Assembly (NCBI GenBank): GCA_025667525.1 | Contig: CM046876.1 | Span: 17,347,320 to 17,411,319 of the forward strand | Direction of reading: 5' to 3' | DNA: 64,000 bases | Source of the DNA: Glebionis coronaria | Taxonomy: Eukaryota > Streptophyta > Magnoliopsida > Asterales > Asteraceae | In this document: one piece after another, positions 25,025 to 35,446 of the stretch | Position numbering within the stretch: position 1 is the stretch's first letter | How the letters are laid out: each line of letters begins with the position of its first letter | Position numbers and translations under genes: made by a program | The notes under the pieces: model-generated | The model's input: the letters and a program-made list of their open reading frames with translations, nothing else | Told to the model about the DNA's origin: nothing | The model's database searches: none

Positions 25025-25530
25025 TGTTGGTTTGTCAATCTCCCAAATGGTGCATTATATACTTGCATTGTGTTATATTTTTGGCTTTGTGTTTTATTGT
25101 TATGTTTCAGGTTTGGATGTGGGCTTTTTTTTATCTTGGTGGGCTTTTGTATCCGTTGAGGCCCAAGTCTTATTTATATTACCCTAGTCTTTGACTAGGG
25201 TTTCATTATCTCTCACTCGCCACACACACATATATGTGTGCGCAGCTCTCTCTCTCTCTCACCAAATCCATGGAGGACTTGACCTGGGAGTTTGATTATC
25301 TTCATCTTGTATAGCTGAGTGTTTGAGTGATCATTTGTATGTGAGGGGGAACGGATCAACCTAGTTGGGACGTTCTCATCATTTCTTTTGTAATCATTCG
25401 ATTAGCATCCGTTTGGGGACTAATCTTTATCTGTTTTGTTTTGTACTTTTGATTCATAATAAAATACACCAAGGGGTGGTTGGTTGGGTGTAAAGATCTC
25501 TCTTATCCTGTGATATTGTGTTTCTTAACA
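25025..25530 (+). repeat. Right LTR of element C (506 bp)
   Basis: TGTTGG to TTAACA, collinear with 19071-19575. The next five bases are AACAT, a candidate target duplication whose partner is outside the window. Confidence 0.93.
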
Positions 25531-25566
25531 AACATCTTGCAAAACAACATCATCTTCATCAGAATT

Positions 25567-25716
25567 TTAATCGCCCTCATATGAATCCAACTCCCTGATA
25601 AAATTATCAAACACAACGCGAGAATACCATTTTAGATAAACACGAGAACGGTTGTGTTTCATAAAGTTTCTTTGAACATGATTCAAGAATAGAAACATAT
25701 TCCGTTTCTTTGGCAT
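25567..25716 (-). other. Unidentified 49-codon coding remnant
   Basis: On the minus strand an ATG at 25716 opens a frame beginning MPKKRNMFLF and ending ELDSYEGD before TAA. The frame continues past the stop as NSDEDDVVLQDV up to the edge of the right LTR of C. The acidic tail and codon pattern look protein-like, but I do not recognise the family. It may be the exon or transposase into which element C inserted. 25717-25763 shows nothing further. Confidence 0.35.
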
Positions 25717-25763
25717 TTAAAACGGACAAAACGACCCAACCGATTCAACCTTGGTCTAAAATC

Positions 25764-26315
25764 TGTTAGGGAATAAAATGATCAAGACATTGACGCTGAT
25801 AGAGTACCCACTTGCTACTATTAGAGCATTGTGTAGCTACTGATAGAAGAGAAGAATAATGTGATGTTTTTCCACTGTTAGAAGAACTAATGCCCCTAAA
25901 GTATTTGCATGGATATATATGGTAAGAGGATATAAGCGTATTTCTTATGTACATTGTTTATCGTAGTATAACTTCCTTATTTAGTTGATAGTTTTCTTAT
26001 TGTACAAGGCTCATTATGCCTATAAAAGGAGGCCTTAGGTCTAGATGTCAAATATACTTTTCAATACTTTTCACATACATCGTTACGATCGATGTAAGCC
26101 TTAAGGTTTTGAAAACCCTAGCACAAGTTAAGTGTGCTAGTATTTGGTAATACTAAGGTTCGAACGTTTGGTTTAATATTGTGTTTGTGTTCATACCCAA
26201 TTGTTATTTTTCGCATAACACTTGGTTTGTTAATCAAACAAAGTTTCTCTAAGTATTATCCTTGATTTATCTCGGGTAGTACAAAGCTTAAAACGATCTA
26301 AGTTTGGGATCAACA
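25764..26315 (+). repeat. 5' LTR of element D (552 bp)
   Basis: TGTTAGGGAATAAAA to GGGATCAACA, followed by primer site TGGTATTAGAGC at 26318. TATAAAAG at 26021-26028. The left part has related motifs CTGATAG, CTATTAG and CTGTTAG with spacings of about 22, 22 and 35. Confidence 0.9.
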
Positions 26316-26388
26316 AGTGGTATTAGAGCTTGTTGAGAGAATTTGATCTTAACAACAAAACCCTAATCGCCCATCCATATCACCAGAC

Positions 26389-28568
26389 ATGTCTACCTAT
26401 GAAAACTCACCAAACCCTACTCACCCTACTAGCAACATCAAACTTCCAATCCTTGATGCTGACAATTTTGACCTATGGGAGTTCAACATCAAACAATATC
26501 TCATGGTGGATCATTACATATTATGGGAAATCATTTAGTTCGGAGATACCTTCCAACCTAAGTCAAAGATGGTTGACGGTAAGGAAGTTGTAGTTCAAGA
26601 GGAGGCTTCCGGATCTGGATCTACAAAAGAAAGGGCTACATCTGTTGAAGAGGTTGCTCAAAGAAAGAACGACATAAAGGCAGTGAAAGTTTATGGACTT
26701 ATATTTAATAGTCGTGTGATAGGATCGAACTCGAGATTACAGGATTGCACACAATACGTAAAGAGTTAATTTATTTAATAAATATATTTATTATATTTAT
26801 TAAATTAAATCGAGTTATAACTTTAACGATCGTTAAATAATTAAGATTTAAGTATTAACGAGCGTTGTGGAATAAATAGAAAGAAGAATGGAAGGTTCCG
26901 GAACACCCTAAGGGGTGTTTGGGCCGTCGGTTATGGAGGGGAAAAGGGGGAAGGAAAAACTTTCCTTATATTTGTTTGGGCTACAAGAATTATAGGTCTA
27001 TATAAACAACCCCCACCCTTATAACTCAACACACCAATCTCTCTTCCTCTTTCTCTCGTCGATCGCAACATAGAACCCACAAAGGGTTTCAGTTGGTTTT
27101 CTTGTTCTTTCGATTTTGCTTATAATCTAGTCCTATCCCCTCTCTAGGGTTGTTGGGTAGATTTTCCACAAGCATTGAAACTCGGTTTACACGTGCTAAA
27201 ATCACAGTTAGCTCGTTTTATTACGTGTGTACAAGAACGTAATATAGTCTTACTTTAGACTATATCTTGGTGGTGTACGTTATAAACCCGAATTGGTGAT
27301 TCGTTCTTTATCTTGTGGATTTGCTTTAGCGTAAATTTATGTAACCCTAATTCAATTAATTATAATTGTGTTAATTATGATCTTGTTAAATTGCTTCCGC
27401 TATATGCGTGCTTTGATCTCGTTTAGGGGTTTGTGTAATTTTTATGAACTATATAAACCTTCAGGCACTCAGTTGTCTTCAATTGGCACTTGATCAGAAG
27501 CAACAATACAAGTTCAGGAAGTATGAACCAGCTCAAGAGTTGTGCTTGGCAATTAAGAAGACCTTTGGAGGTAATGAAGCTACTTTGAAGAAAAGGAAGA
27601 AAAAGTTAACAAAGGAGTTTTCTGCTTAAAGCTTTTCCAAGTGAGAAACTTAGTGATGTCAGGAGTCGTTTGCATGATCTCACCAGTAAGTTAGAGTTCA
27701 TGGGAGTGGATTTAGATCACAAAGAGATAAATACTGCGTTTCTGAATAGTCTTTCAGATGCTTGCTATGTTCAAGCACAAGGTTTGTTGATGAAAGATGA
27801 TCTTGATACTAGAGAGCTTGATGAAATTTACAATCATTTTAAAGTCATTGAGCTAGAGATTTTAAAAAGGAGTGGAGCTAAATCAGGATGAAACTCTGGA
27901 AACATGACCTTTGTCTCTAACAGTGGGAACTCTCCTTCTAACAGTGGGCATTTGTCTCACGACAGTGGGACAAGTTCTCACAATGAAAAGAACTCAGTCT
28001 CCACTGTCACTACACACAATAAACATTCTTCAAGTGACAGTATAAGCCTGTTGGATTTGATCTATAAACTGTATGTGCTTACGTTGTTACACTACCATAG
28101 GGTTCTCAAGTGATGTATGAGGACCTTGAACAAATTGCTGATTTAGAGCTTGAAGAGATGGATATCAAGTGGAATATGACACTTAGAAACTTAAGAGACA
28201 ATAGATTCTACAAGAAGTATGGTAAAAAGATCAACTTTAAGAGCTTAGAATATGTTGGGTTTGACAAATATAAGGTTGAATGCTTTAAATGCCATAGAAT
28301 GGGACACTTTTCAAGAGAATGCAAGTCACCAAGAAGAGATGATATAGGAAAAGGTCCAAGAAGCAATGTTAGAGTTGAGGAGGCTGATTCGAATGCTATG
28401 GTTACTATACAAGGCATTGATGGAGTAGGATAGGATTGGAGCTTCATGGGAGAAGAAGATGAGGTGAATCAAGCTTTGATGGCAAATGGAGAAGTTAAAG
28501 ATGAACCTATTCAATTTGCATTTACGGCCAAATCGTCTTCAAGTTCTAATAATGGGGTATATATATAA
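26389..28568 (+). pseudogene. gag of element D, interrupted by solo LTR
   Basis: ATG at 26389 with the SIRE-type start (KLPILDADNFDLW). A TAG follows EII near 26537. The frame is split at 26683 by the solo LTR and resumes at 27464-27468. Downstream are DIKWNM and the zinc knuckle CFKCHRMGHFSREC, with further stops near 27627, 27889 and 28431. Three AACAGTGGG motifs exactly 21 bases apart lie at 27920-27970, in the same gag spacer where F carries its motif array. Confidence 0.85.
26684..27463 (+). repeat. Solo LTR inserted in gag of element D (780 bp)
   Basis: The ends are TGAAAGTTTAT and ATAAACCTTCA, an inverted repeat of 10 of 11. The flanks are GGCAG on the left and GGCAC on the right, a 5-base target duplication with one mismatch. 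Removing it rejoins the gag reading frame. TATATAAA at 26999-27006. There is no coding sequence inside. The family is not identified; orientation follows the TATA box. Confidence 0.8.
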
Positions 28569-29361
28569 CATCCAACAGTTTTGGCTAATGTAATATCAAT
28601 AAATATGTAATTTCCCATTTGATAAATAAATAAAGAGGATAATTTGCAATAAATTTTTGCATTTTACTATGATATATGACTGAATTGTGGAATATATGGA
28701 TTCTCGTTATTCTCTTTTTAGCAAATGTCTTAGAGCTTTATGTGTCACTAAGAGCAAATTTCTCTTCATTTGAGCCTCACTGAGTGTCACGTCACTTGAC
28801 ACTATCACTTCCAAAAAACTCATGTTATCACAACTAACACCACTTCTTCATTTGGGGCCCACCACTACCAATTTTATTTACTTTTCCATTATTTTCAACA
28901 TAACTAAATTCATTTCTTAAAAACAAAATTGGAATACAGAAAATAAAAGTACAAGTTATAAATGTATTTTTATAAAATCAAAACACATTTTCAAACAAAA
29001 TTATAAATTGAAACCAAAACTAAAATAAATAAAAACCACAAAGGTATAAATGCAAATTTACGTTTTATATAAAAAAAACATTATCTTAGGTTGGACGCAA
29101 AGGTGATAGAAAAAATAGGTCGAGACCTCGGTCGCAGTCGGTCCCCCCACAACGGGGCGACCGATTCGTGCCATTTTGTCGAAGCAAAACGACTCCTCAA
29201 GCGACCGAGTTTGGTATGTTGAATAAAGAAAAACGACTCCCCACAACGTGATAACAACCCACAACCTTTTTATGAATCTTCCACGGGTATGTATTGCCAT
29301 ACTATGGATTCTTCCACTTCTTCGCATCTTAACCCGTCGTATTCTCTAATTAATCGTTTCT
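28569..29361. other. AT-rich stretch without genes
   Basis: I see no coding sequence. There is a small palindrome GTGTCA-N7-TGACAC near 28786. The part from about 29075 leads with an acceptor-like TTTCTAG into the frame at 29362, and may be the intron or upstream part of that gene. Confidence 0.5.
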
Positions 29362-30456
29362 AGGTAGATGATGATTTTGAGGAAATGATGTATAATCAAT
29401 ACTACTTTGGCAATCAACGTGCGGGTGAGGGTCCTAGCCAAGATCAGTCTATGTGCCAAGGTTCGGGACACGGGTCATATCATGGTGCAGTTAACATTGA
29501 CGAAGAAGAGGAAGATATATCGCTAGTTAAACCTAAGAATCCCTTTAGACGTGCTTCGAAATCCAAACCGGTTGTGCCGAATGAGCCGCCAAAAAATGGA
29601 CAAGTGAGGAAGAGGTTGCGTTGTGCAAATGTTGGTGTCATGTTTCTGAGAATAACAAGGTTGGAAACAATAAAAAAACTAAGTGTTTTTGGAAAGAGGT
29701 AGTGAAGTACTTTGAAACCGAGACGGGTTCGACTACAGGGTACGACGCGGTAGTGAGCAAATGGAAAAACAGGTTGTGTCCTAGCGTTGGTGCTTTTTGT
29801 GGTATAATGAATAACGTTGAGCGTACTCATGATAGTGGTGCCAATGATCTCACCGATTTCCAAAAAGCTTGAGCTGAATACAAAGTGACTTACAATAAAA
29901 CTTTTACGTACCATGAGGCGTGGAAAGTGCTCAAAGATCACCCAAGTTGGCAAGAGGTTGAGATGCCAAAGTTTACAAAGAAAAGTAACGAAAAATCCAA
30001 GACTTCTGAAACCACTTCTATTTTTGGGCATGCTGCTTACGTGAATTTGAACGATGATTCAGAAGATAACGAGGAAGAGACTCAAGAATACCAGCCAATG
30101 GGTCGTGATCAAGCTAAAAAGAAGTCTTCAACATCGTCGTCAACAGTGAAGTCTTCATTTGTTGATCTTGTAACCAACAAATGAGAGAAAATAAGTCATT
30201 TGCTGGGGGAAAAGAAGCAGCAACAAGATGAATACTTTACCTTCAAGCAATGGGAGTTGGATTTGCAGGAGGCAGCTCAACAGGAAGCAGCGGCCTTGAA
30301 AAGAGATGAGCTCGAATTAAAGCGTCGAGAAATTGAGCTTCCTAAAAAAACGAGATAAGGACTTGTTGTTTTACAACACAAAAATCAACCCAAATTTGCC
30401 TAGTTCACCAACAAACCTTGCAACAAATAAAAGACGAAATCAAGGAAACGTACTAA
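29362..30456 (+). pseudogene. Harbinger-associated Myb/SANT-like protein remnant
   Basis: After a TTTCTAG acceptor the frame reads into an acidic N-terminal part. A SANT/Myb-like trihelix follows (EEEVALCKCWCHVSENN, GYDAVVSKWKN), then the NAM-associated C-terminal region with the hallmark QPMGRDQAKKK and a charged tail ending in IKDEIKETY. This fits the DNA-binding partner encoded by plant PIF/Harbinger elements or its domesticated relatives, often labelled glutathione S-transferase T3-like. Defects are a frameshift near 29607, TGA near 29870 and 30182, and a frameshift near 30345. No transposase is seen. Its stop codon overlaps the first bases of LTR E. Confidence 0.75.
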
Positions 30457-31993
30457 TAAATGACTTTTACTTTAGCATGCTTAGCATTTGTGTACTCGAT
30501 ATCGTTCTCGGTATCTAATCGAATTGATCACGGTTAATGGTGGAATAGTCGGTATATGGTCACTAAAAGGGGGAGTTGATTTTCTACTCTACTAGAAGGG
30601 TAACTGCAAAACGTAATTAAAATAAGCTAAAAGCAAATCTAGAAAAGCTGTCACTTTTTCTCTCTAAAAATAGAAAACTTAAAAAAAATAAACATTTAGC
30701 CTCGTCGGAATGTCCTATCGGAATCACGTCGGAATGATGCAGTCAAAATAATGGAAATTGAGAGCTATCGGAATATCAGACAAGTACCCTTGTCGGAATG
30801 CTGGTCGGAATAGTAATCGGAATGTACCGTCAGAATACAAGACACACTATCGGAATGCTGGAAATTCAAAGCTATCGGAATATCATAAAAACCACCTCCA
30901 TCAGAATGTAAGAAAAGGAACCCTCGTCGGAATGCAAAACCCTATTCCGATCCCTTGTGATCGGAATAATAGTGAGGCAGTCGGAATATGGTCTTACCGG
31001 AATACACAATCGGAAAGGGGTTTACCCTTTTCCGATGAGTTTGAAATTCGTAATAAGCTAAGTTTAAAAGCTACTTTTTAATAAGCTCAAACAAAAACTT
31101 AACCGAATTTTTAAAGAAAAACTAAATAAGAACAAATAAGAACTTTCAAAACTTTAAATAAGCAATCTTTTAAAACAATCTTATTAAAAAGACGAACTTT
31201 TTAGAAAACTTAAACGTAATATAAGCTAAACACAAACTAAGCCAATAAGCATGAAAAGCTCAAAACTTAATCCATATTAAAAATTAGAGATGAATAATAA
31301 GATAAACTTTTTGATCTCATAAATCAAGATTATAACGAATCAAAAATCAACTTTTAGAAAATAAAGAAAGGTAGAAGAAGATTAAAGATAAAAATATTAA
31401 CTTGAACTTATAGATTAATGATTCCAAAATACAAGATCAAATCAAAGCTTAAACATGAAAGGAAGTAAAAGATGAAAGTCTAGTGAGAGAAAGTTAAACA
31501 CTTTATGTCTCTAAAAATAAAACTACTAAAATTGAAAAAATGAACTAATTAACTAACACCCTCCTAATGTGTCATTAGGAGGGTATATATAGGAGGTGGG
31601 GAGTGAATGTGTTGCTTCCTTTTTTCTTTCTTCTTGTCTCGACTCGATTTAAATTCTTTGTCTTTCTCGACGCCGTCTCCGGATTTGTCGATATAAATTG
31701 AACTCGTCTTATAATTTTCTTCTATAATTAGACTTGAGTTCTTCGACTTTATTAAACTTTCGTCTTTAGACTTTTTCTTCGATAAATCTTCAGAACAGGC
31801 CTTGGACTTCCGTTCTTTTTACACTCTTGATCCGTGATAGCCCGTGTTTTCTCCCTTTTTCATATTTTTATCCTGAAACACAATAAAAACACAAACCACG
31901 CATAATTCCGACTTTTACGACATAAAATACACGTTTTGGTCTTGTTATTATTGTAAATAAGTGGTAAAAGGATAAGTGTTTTCACACTTATTA
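30454..31993 (-). repeat. 3' LTR of element E (1540 bp)
   Basis: On the minus strand it starts TAATAAGTG at 31993 and ends CATTTATTA at 30454, with perfect six-base inverted termini. It shares the terminal block with LTR A (GTTCTCGGTATC...GATCACGG on the plus strand). It carries ATCGGAATG motifs at 11-13 base spacing between 30705 and 31025. Confidence 0.88.
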
Positions 31994-34059
31994 AATCCCC
32001 TACACTTGATCATTTTAATGCCCTCAAGCAATGCATTAATTTCAAAGCACGGTTTACATTTTTCATCATAAATAACCCACCTTGGCCTTTATTAAATACT
32101 AAACTTTTAATGAAACTAAAAAGATAGAAATATGTACCAAACAAGTAAAGAAATCAAAGACTTACATTGGGGTTTTGGCCGTCATGAATGTTTATCATCC
32201 TCAAGTTTCACGTTCCCCATACTAAGCTTAAAAACGAGATCATTGTTATTATAAGTTAGCAAACTAACACGAACTCATGTGGCCCAATTATTTACTTAGA
32301 CTCCCTTATTCCTAGGTGTATCTCTTATATTTTAATTTTGTCTTGAATGATCACGAGGATACATTGTTTGACTTATTTCGATAGTTTATTTAGGCCGAAA
32401 ATAAAGTGGGACGATTTAATCAATAGTTAGCTAAAGGACAAAATCTTGTAAAACTGCTTCTCGGGACCTCATAAAGTTCATATCTTGGCATAACTCGCTT
32501 CACGATTTGAGACCTTTCTCGGACCGATATTTGGCAGCGAGTTCATACTTCAAATCTTGAGAGAAGTTCTTGAAATTATGGTCTTCTCTTCATAATAGGA
32601 ATTTCTTCACTTGAAGTTTTTGAGAGATTCTTCATATTTTGAGCACGACTTCTTCATTTTTCTCCAATCTTTATTTTGGACTTTGATATACAACGATCTG
32701 CCTCCTTTTAGGACTTGGATCTATGTATCCTCATACCTTGTTTGGGTCTTTTCGGATAGACTTCTCCATGATCTTTAGGGGAGTATTTGCTTTTCGTCGT
32801 GTGTCTCGATCCTTCATATTGATTTTTGATAAATGATTCTTCACATCACTTTTGGATCTTTAGCAACAAAATGTAGCCGTCATGTCTTGTTAGGACCTTT
32901 TTGGACTCGCCAATCTTCGCATCCCGCTTCAATAAGTTATGCCTTGGCTATGAACTCTAATTAATACCGAGCAACTTTTAAACGATCTTGGGCTAGAAAC
33001 TAAGTAACTTTTCAAATCGTACAACCTTATTTATTGCAAATATATTTATTAACAAGCGATGGGAGAAAAAGCTTATAATCAACTCACATAAATTCATGAA
33101 AGAATACCAAACTTATAATTGACTCTATCATCTCTCATTATCCACAATTTAAAATCTCTAGGAATGAGACTCGTGGATGCTTAGCTAATTAAATCAAAGT
33201 TTTGGGTTTTCAAGTCCTCTATAGGATCTTGCAAATTCTTAGACTCTTTTAAGTTTAGAATTCGCATTTTAAAGTTCCCTTGATAAACGAATTTCTAGGA
33301 TCAATTATAGGAACTTGCGAAAAGTTCTTGTTCTTAACCCGTGAGAGTTAAGACTTTCGCGTTTTAAAGTTCCCTATATAAAAGCCTAGCAAAACTTGAC
33401 TTAAACACGTTAAGGATACTAGCTAGAGTAAACTTAGATAAGTAAACTCGGGTTGAGTCAAAAGATTCACAATGTTTGAAAAATTTAAAACCACTTTATT
33501 GAAAATTTATTCTAACACATAAAGTAAATAACGATAACAAAGGGAAATACTACTATACTACTAGGCCAAAATAGAATTAGAAATTTTGAAAAATGTCGAA
33601 AAATCAAATTTTCCGATTAAAATGAGGGCAAATTCATGGAAAAGACCACTTACTTCGATAGAAGTCCCCCTACACTTGATATAAACATTGTCCTCAATGT
33701 TTAAGCATGTGGGAGTAAACTCCCCTACACTTAGGACATTGTGCACTTTGTTTAAATCTTGCTAAGGAACGGACAACTATATGGATTCCTATTTTAATAT
33801 TGAAGAATATAAAATAGTGAATCAAAAGAGTTTAGGATAGAACCGGGAAGATGGGTACACGGGATCACGGTTCGTCAAAAGTCATCGAGAATGGATCTTT
33901 GAAGCTTTAATCCCTGTACATCATAAGAAACAAGACAACAAACACATACGGGGTTCCCCCTACACTTATTATAGAAACGGTAAAGGATAGATCAATGGGT
34001 TGCCTCCCGAGAAGCTCTTGTTTTTGATAACCGAGTCACGAGCCTGACTCGACCCAGAA
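31994..34059 (-). other. 3' untranslated region of element E
   Basis: Homologous to 7272-9214 of A with no long ORF. Polypurine-like copies (plus strand CCCCTACACTT) occur at about 31997, 33667, 33722 and 33957; the one at 31997-32007 adjoins the LTR. The four-copy arrangement is the same as in A. Confidence 0.82.
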
Positions 34060-34822
34060 CTAATTCAAGGGAAACGTGGTGAGGGATGGAATCATCTCAT
34101 GAGAGATGTCCTCACCAAAGTACGACTTCACACGCTGGCCATTCACTTTGAAGTTAGGCCCATTTGGCTGAGAAAGCTCAATGGTGCCATAAGGGAAGAC
34201 TTTGGCGACGGTGAATGGACCAGACCATCAGCTCTTCAGCTTGCCCGAGAAGATCTTCAACCGAGAGTTAAAGAGTAAAATTTGATCACCAACGTGGAAC
34301 TCTCGGTTCTTAATCCTAACATCATGGATGATCTTGGTTTTCTCCTTGTAGATCAATGAATTCTCATAAGCTTCATTCCTTAGTTCATTTAGCTCGTTGA
34401 GTTGAATCTTCCAAAGATCACCGGCTTTGTTGATGTCGAAATTGGCCCACTTCAAGGCCTAATACGCCTTATGTTCCAGCTCAATAGGGAGGTGGAATGC
34501 CTTCCCGTACACAAGACGATATAGAGTACAACCAATATGCGTCTTATATGCGGTACGGAAAGCCCACAAAGCATCATCTAACGTATCGGCCCACGAGGTA
34601 CGGTTCTCTCCCACAGTACGCTCTAATATTATCTTCAATCCATGGTTAGATATCTCGGTTTGACCATTTGTTTGAGGATGATAAGCGGTGGAAGACGGTG
34701 ATTGACACAGTACTTAGCCATGACTCGAGCAAATTGATCATTGCAAAAATGAGTCCCGCGGTCACTGATGATATCACGAGGAACACCGAATCGAGCAAAA
34801 AGCTGCTTCAGAAAGTTCACAA
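34060..34822 (-). pseudogene. pol of element E, integrase C-terminal part
   Basis: Minus strand: FLKQLFARFGVPRD and [10 protein letters not shown] of the integrase core, then a frameshift near 34680. The C-terminal part ([21 protein letters not shown]) ends at TAG 34060-34062. It joins 46859-48270 in frame when element F and one CACAA are removed. Confidence 0.88.
34818..34822. other. Left target-site duplication of element F
   Basis: CACAA, identical to 46854-46858. Confidence 0.95.
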
Positions 34823-34853
34823 TGTTGGGAATAAATTTAGGCCAGAACACTTG

Positions 34854-34963
34854 AACGCTGACAGGAACAACTCAAGCGTTGACAAGAGTAAAGTGAGCGC
34901 TGACAGCATAAGCGTTGACAAGTTAAAGTCAAGCGTTGACAGATTGAAGACAAGCACTGATGG
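34854..34963 (+). repeat. Phased CG motif array in LTR F
   Basis: The G of the motif CG (or its CA variant) lies at 34857, 34878, 34899, 34914, 34935 and 34956: spacings 21, 21, 15, 21, 21. Consensus RRCGYTGAYA. Non-coding. Duplicated in the 3' LTR. Confidence 0.95.
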
Positions 34964-35092
34964 AAGTTGTGAGCTACACGTATGTTATATTCTAGATTAC
35001 TTCTAGTAAGGATAGAAACGACAATGTATTTTCTATGTTTATCTTTACCTAGAATAATTGATTCGTAGCTTATTGTACAAGACTTCTTGTTC

Positions 35093-35099
35093 TATAAAA
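35093..35099 (+). promoter_or_regulatory. TATA box of LTR F
   Basis: TATAAAA in TTCTATAAAAG, about 130 bases downstream of the motif array. The copy in the 3' LTR is at 46603-46609. Confidence 0.75.
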
Positions 35100-35345
35100 G
35101 AAGATCTTTTAGGTTAATGTTAAATATCAGTTTTCATAGTATTCACAAGTTGAACCTTTCATTGTAATCAACACGATTATTCTAATACAAGTGAAAGTTT
35201 GTTTAACATCATTGTGTTTTAGATCAAGTGTTAATTCCGCATAACACTTTGTTACTTTATTCATAAGCAAAGGTTTCTCTACGTGTAGTACTTGATCTAA
35301 TCTCGTATACACAAAGCTAATCGATCTAAGTTTGGGATCAACAAG

Positions 35346-35357
35346 TGGTATCAGAGC
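35346..35357 (+). other. Primer-binding site of element F
   Basis: TGGTATCAGAGC, complementary to the 3' end of initiator tRNA-Met, two bases after the LTR. Confidence 0.92.
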
Positions 35358-35446
35358 TTGTTGAGAAACTTTTGATCTTTAAGTAACGCAGAACCCTAAA
35401 ACACCAAACCCTAAAAACCCTAAATTCTCAAAACCCTAAAAACACC

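Larger units (their letters stand above)
18713..25530 (+). mobile_element. Ty1/Copia element (C) as tandem internal-LTR-internal-LTR
   Basis: The end of one internal region (18713-19070) runs into an LTR (19071-19575), then a full but decayed internal region, then a second LTR (25025-25530). The two internal 3' ends (18713-19070 and 24671-25024) are near copies. The middle LTR therefore serves both units, the expected product of unequal LTR recombination. The left unit is cut by element B. Confidence 0.88.
25764..28568 (+). mobile_element. SIRE-like Copia element (D), LTR plus gag only
   Basis: A LTR, primer site and decayed gag related to B and F, ending near 28568 without pol. It is interrupted by a solo LTR at 26684-27463. 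The missing pol and 3' LTR point to deletion at or near 28568. Confidence 0.85.
30454..34822 (-). mobile_element. Athila/Tat-like Gypsy element (E), 3' part
   Basis: Minus-strand relative of element A: 3' LTR, polypurine tract, long untranslated region and integrase end. It continues at 46859-48270 on the far side of inserted element F. The 5' portion is cut at 48271 by element G. Confidence 0.92.
34823..35343 (+). repeat. 5' LTR of element F (521 bp)
   Basis: TGTTGGGAATAAA to GGGATCAACA. TATAAAA at 35093-35099. Phased motif array at 34854-34963. Followed by the primer site. Confidence 0.97.

Noticed and set aside
34854..34963. Regular short repeats that could suggest a CRISPR array
   Set aside because: The repeat is only about 10 bases, spacing is 21 or 15, no cas genes exist, and the context is a plant retrotransposon LTR.
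34668..35006. Open frame across the border of E and F
   Set aside because: It joins antisense pol of E to LTR F; chance frame.
35346..35357. tRNA gene at the primer sites
   Set aside because: Only the short complement of a tRNA end is present at each site; no cloverleaf.
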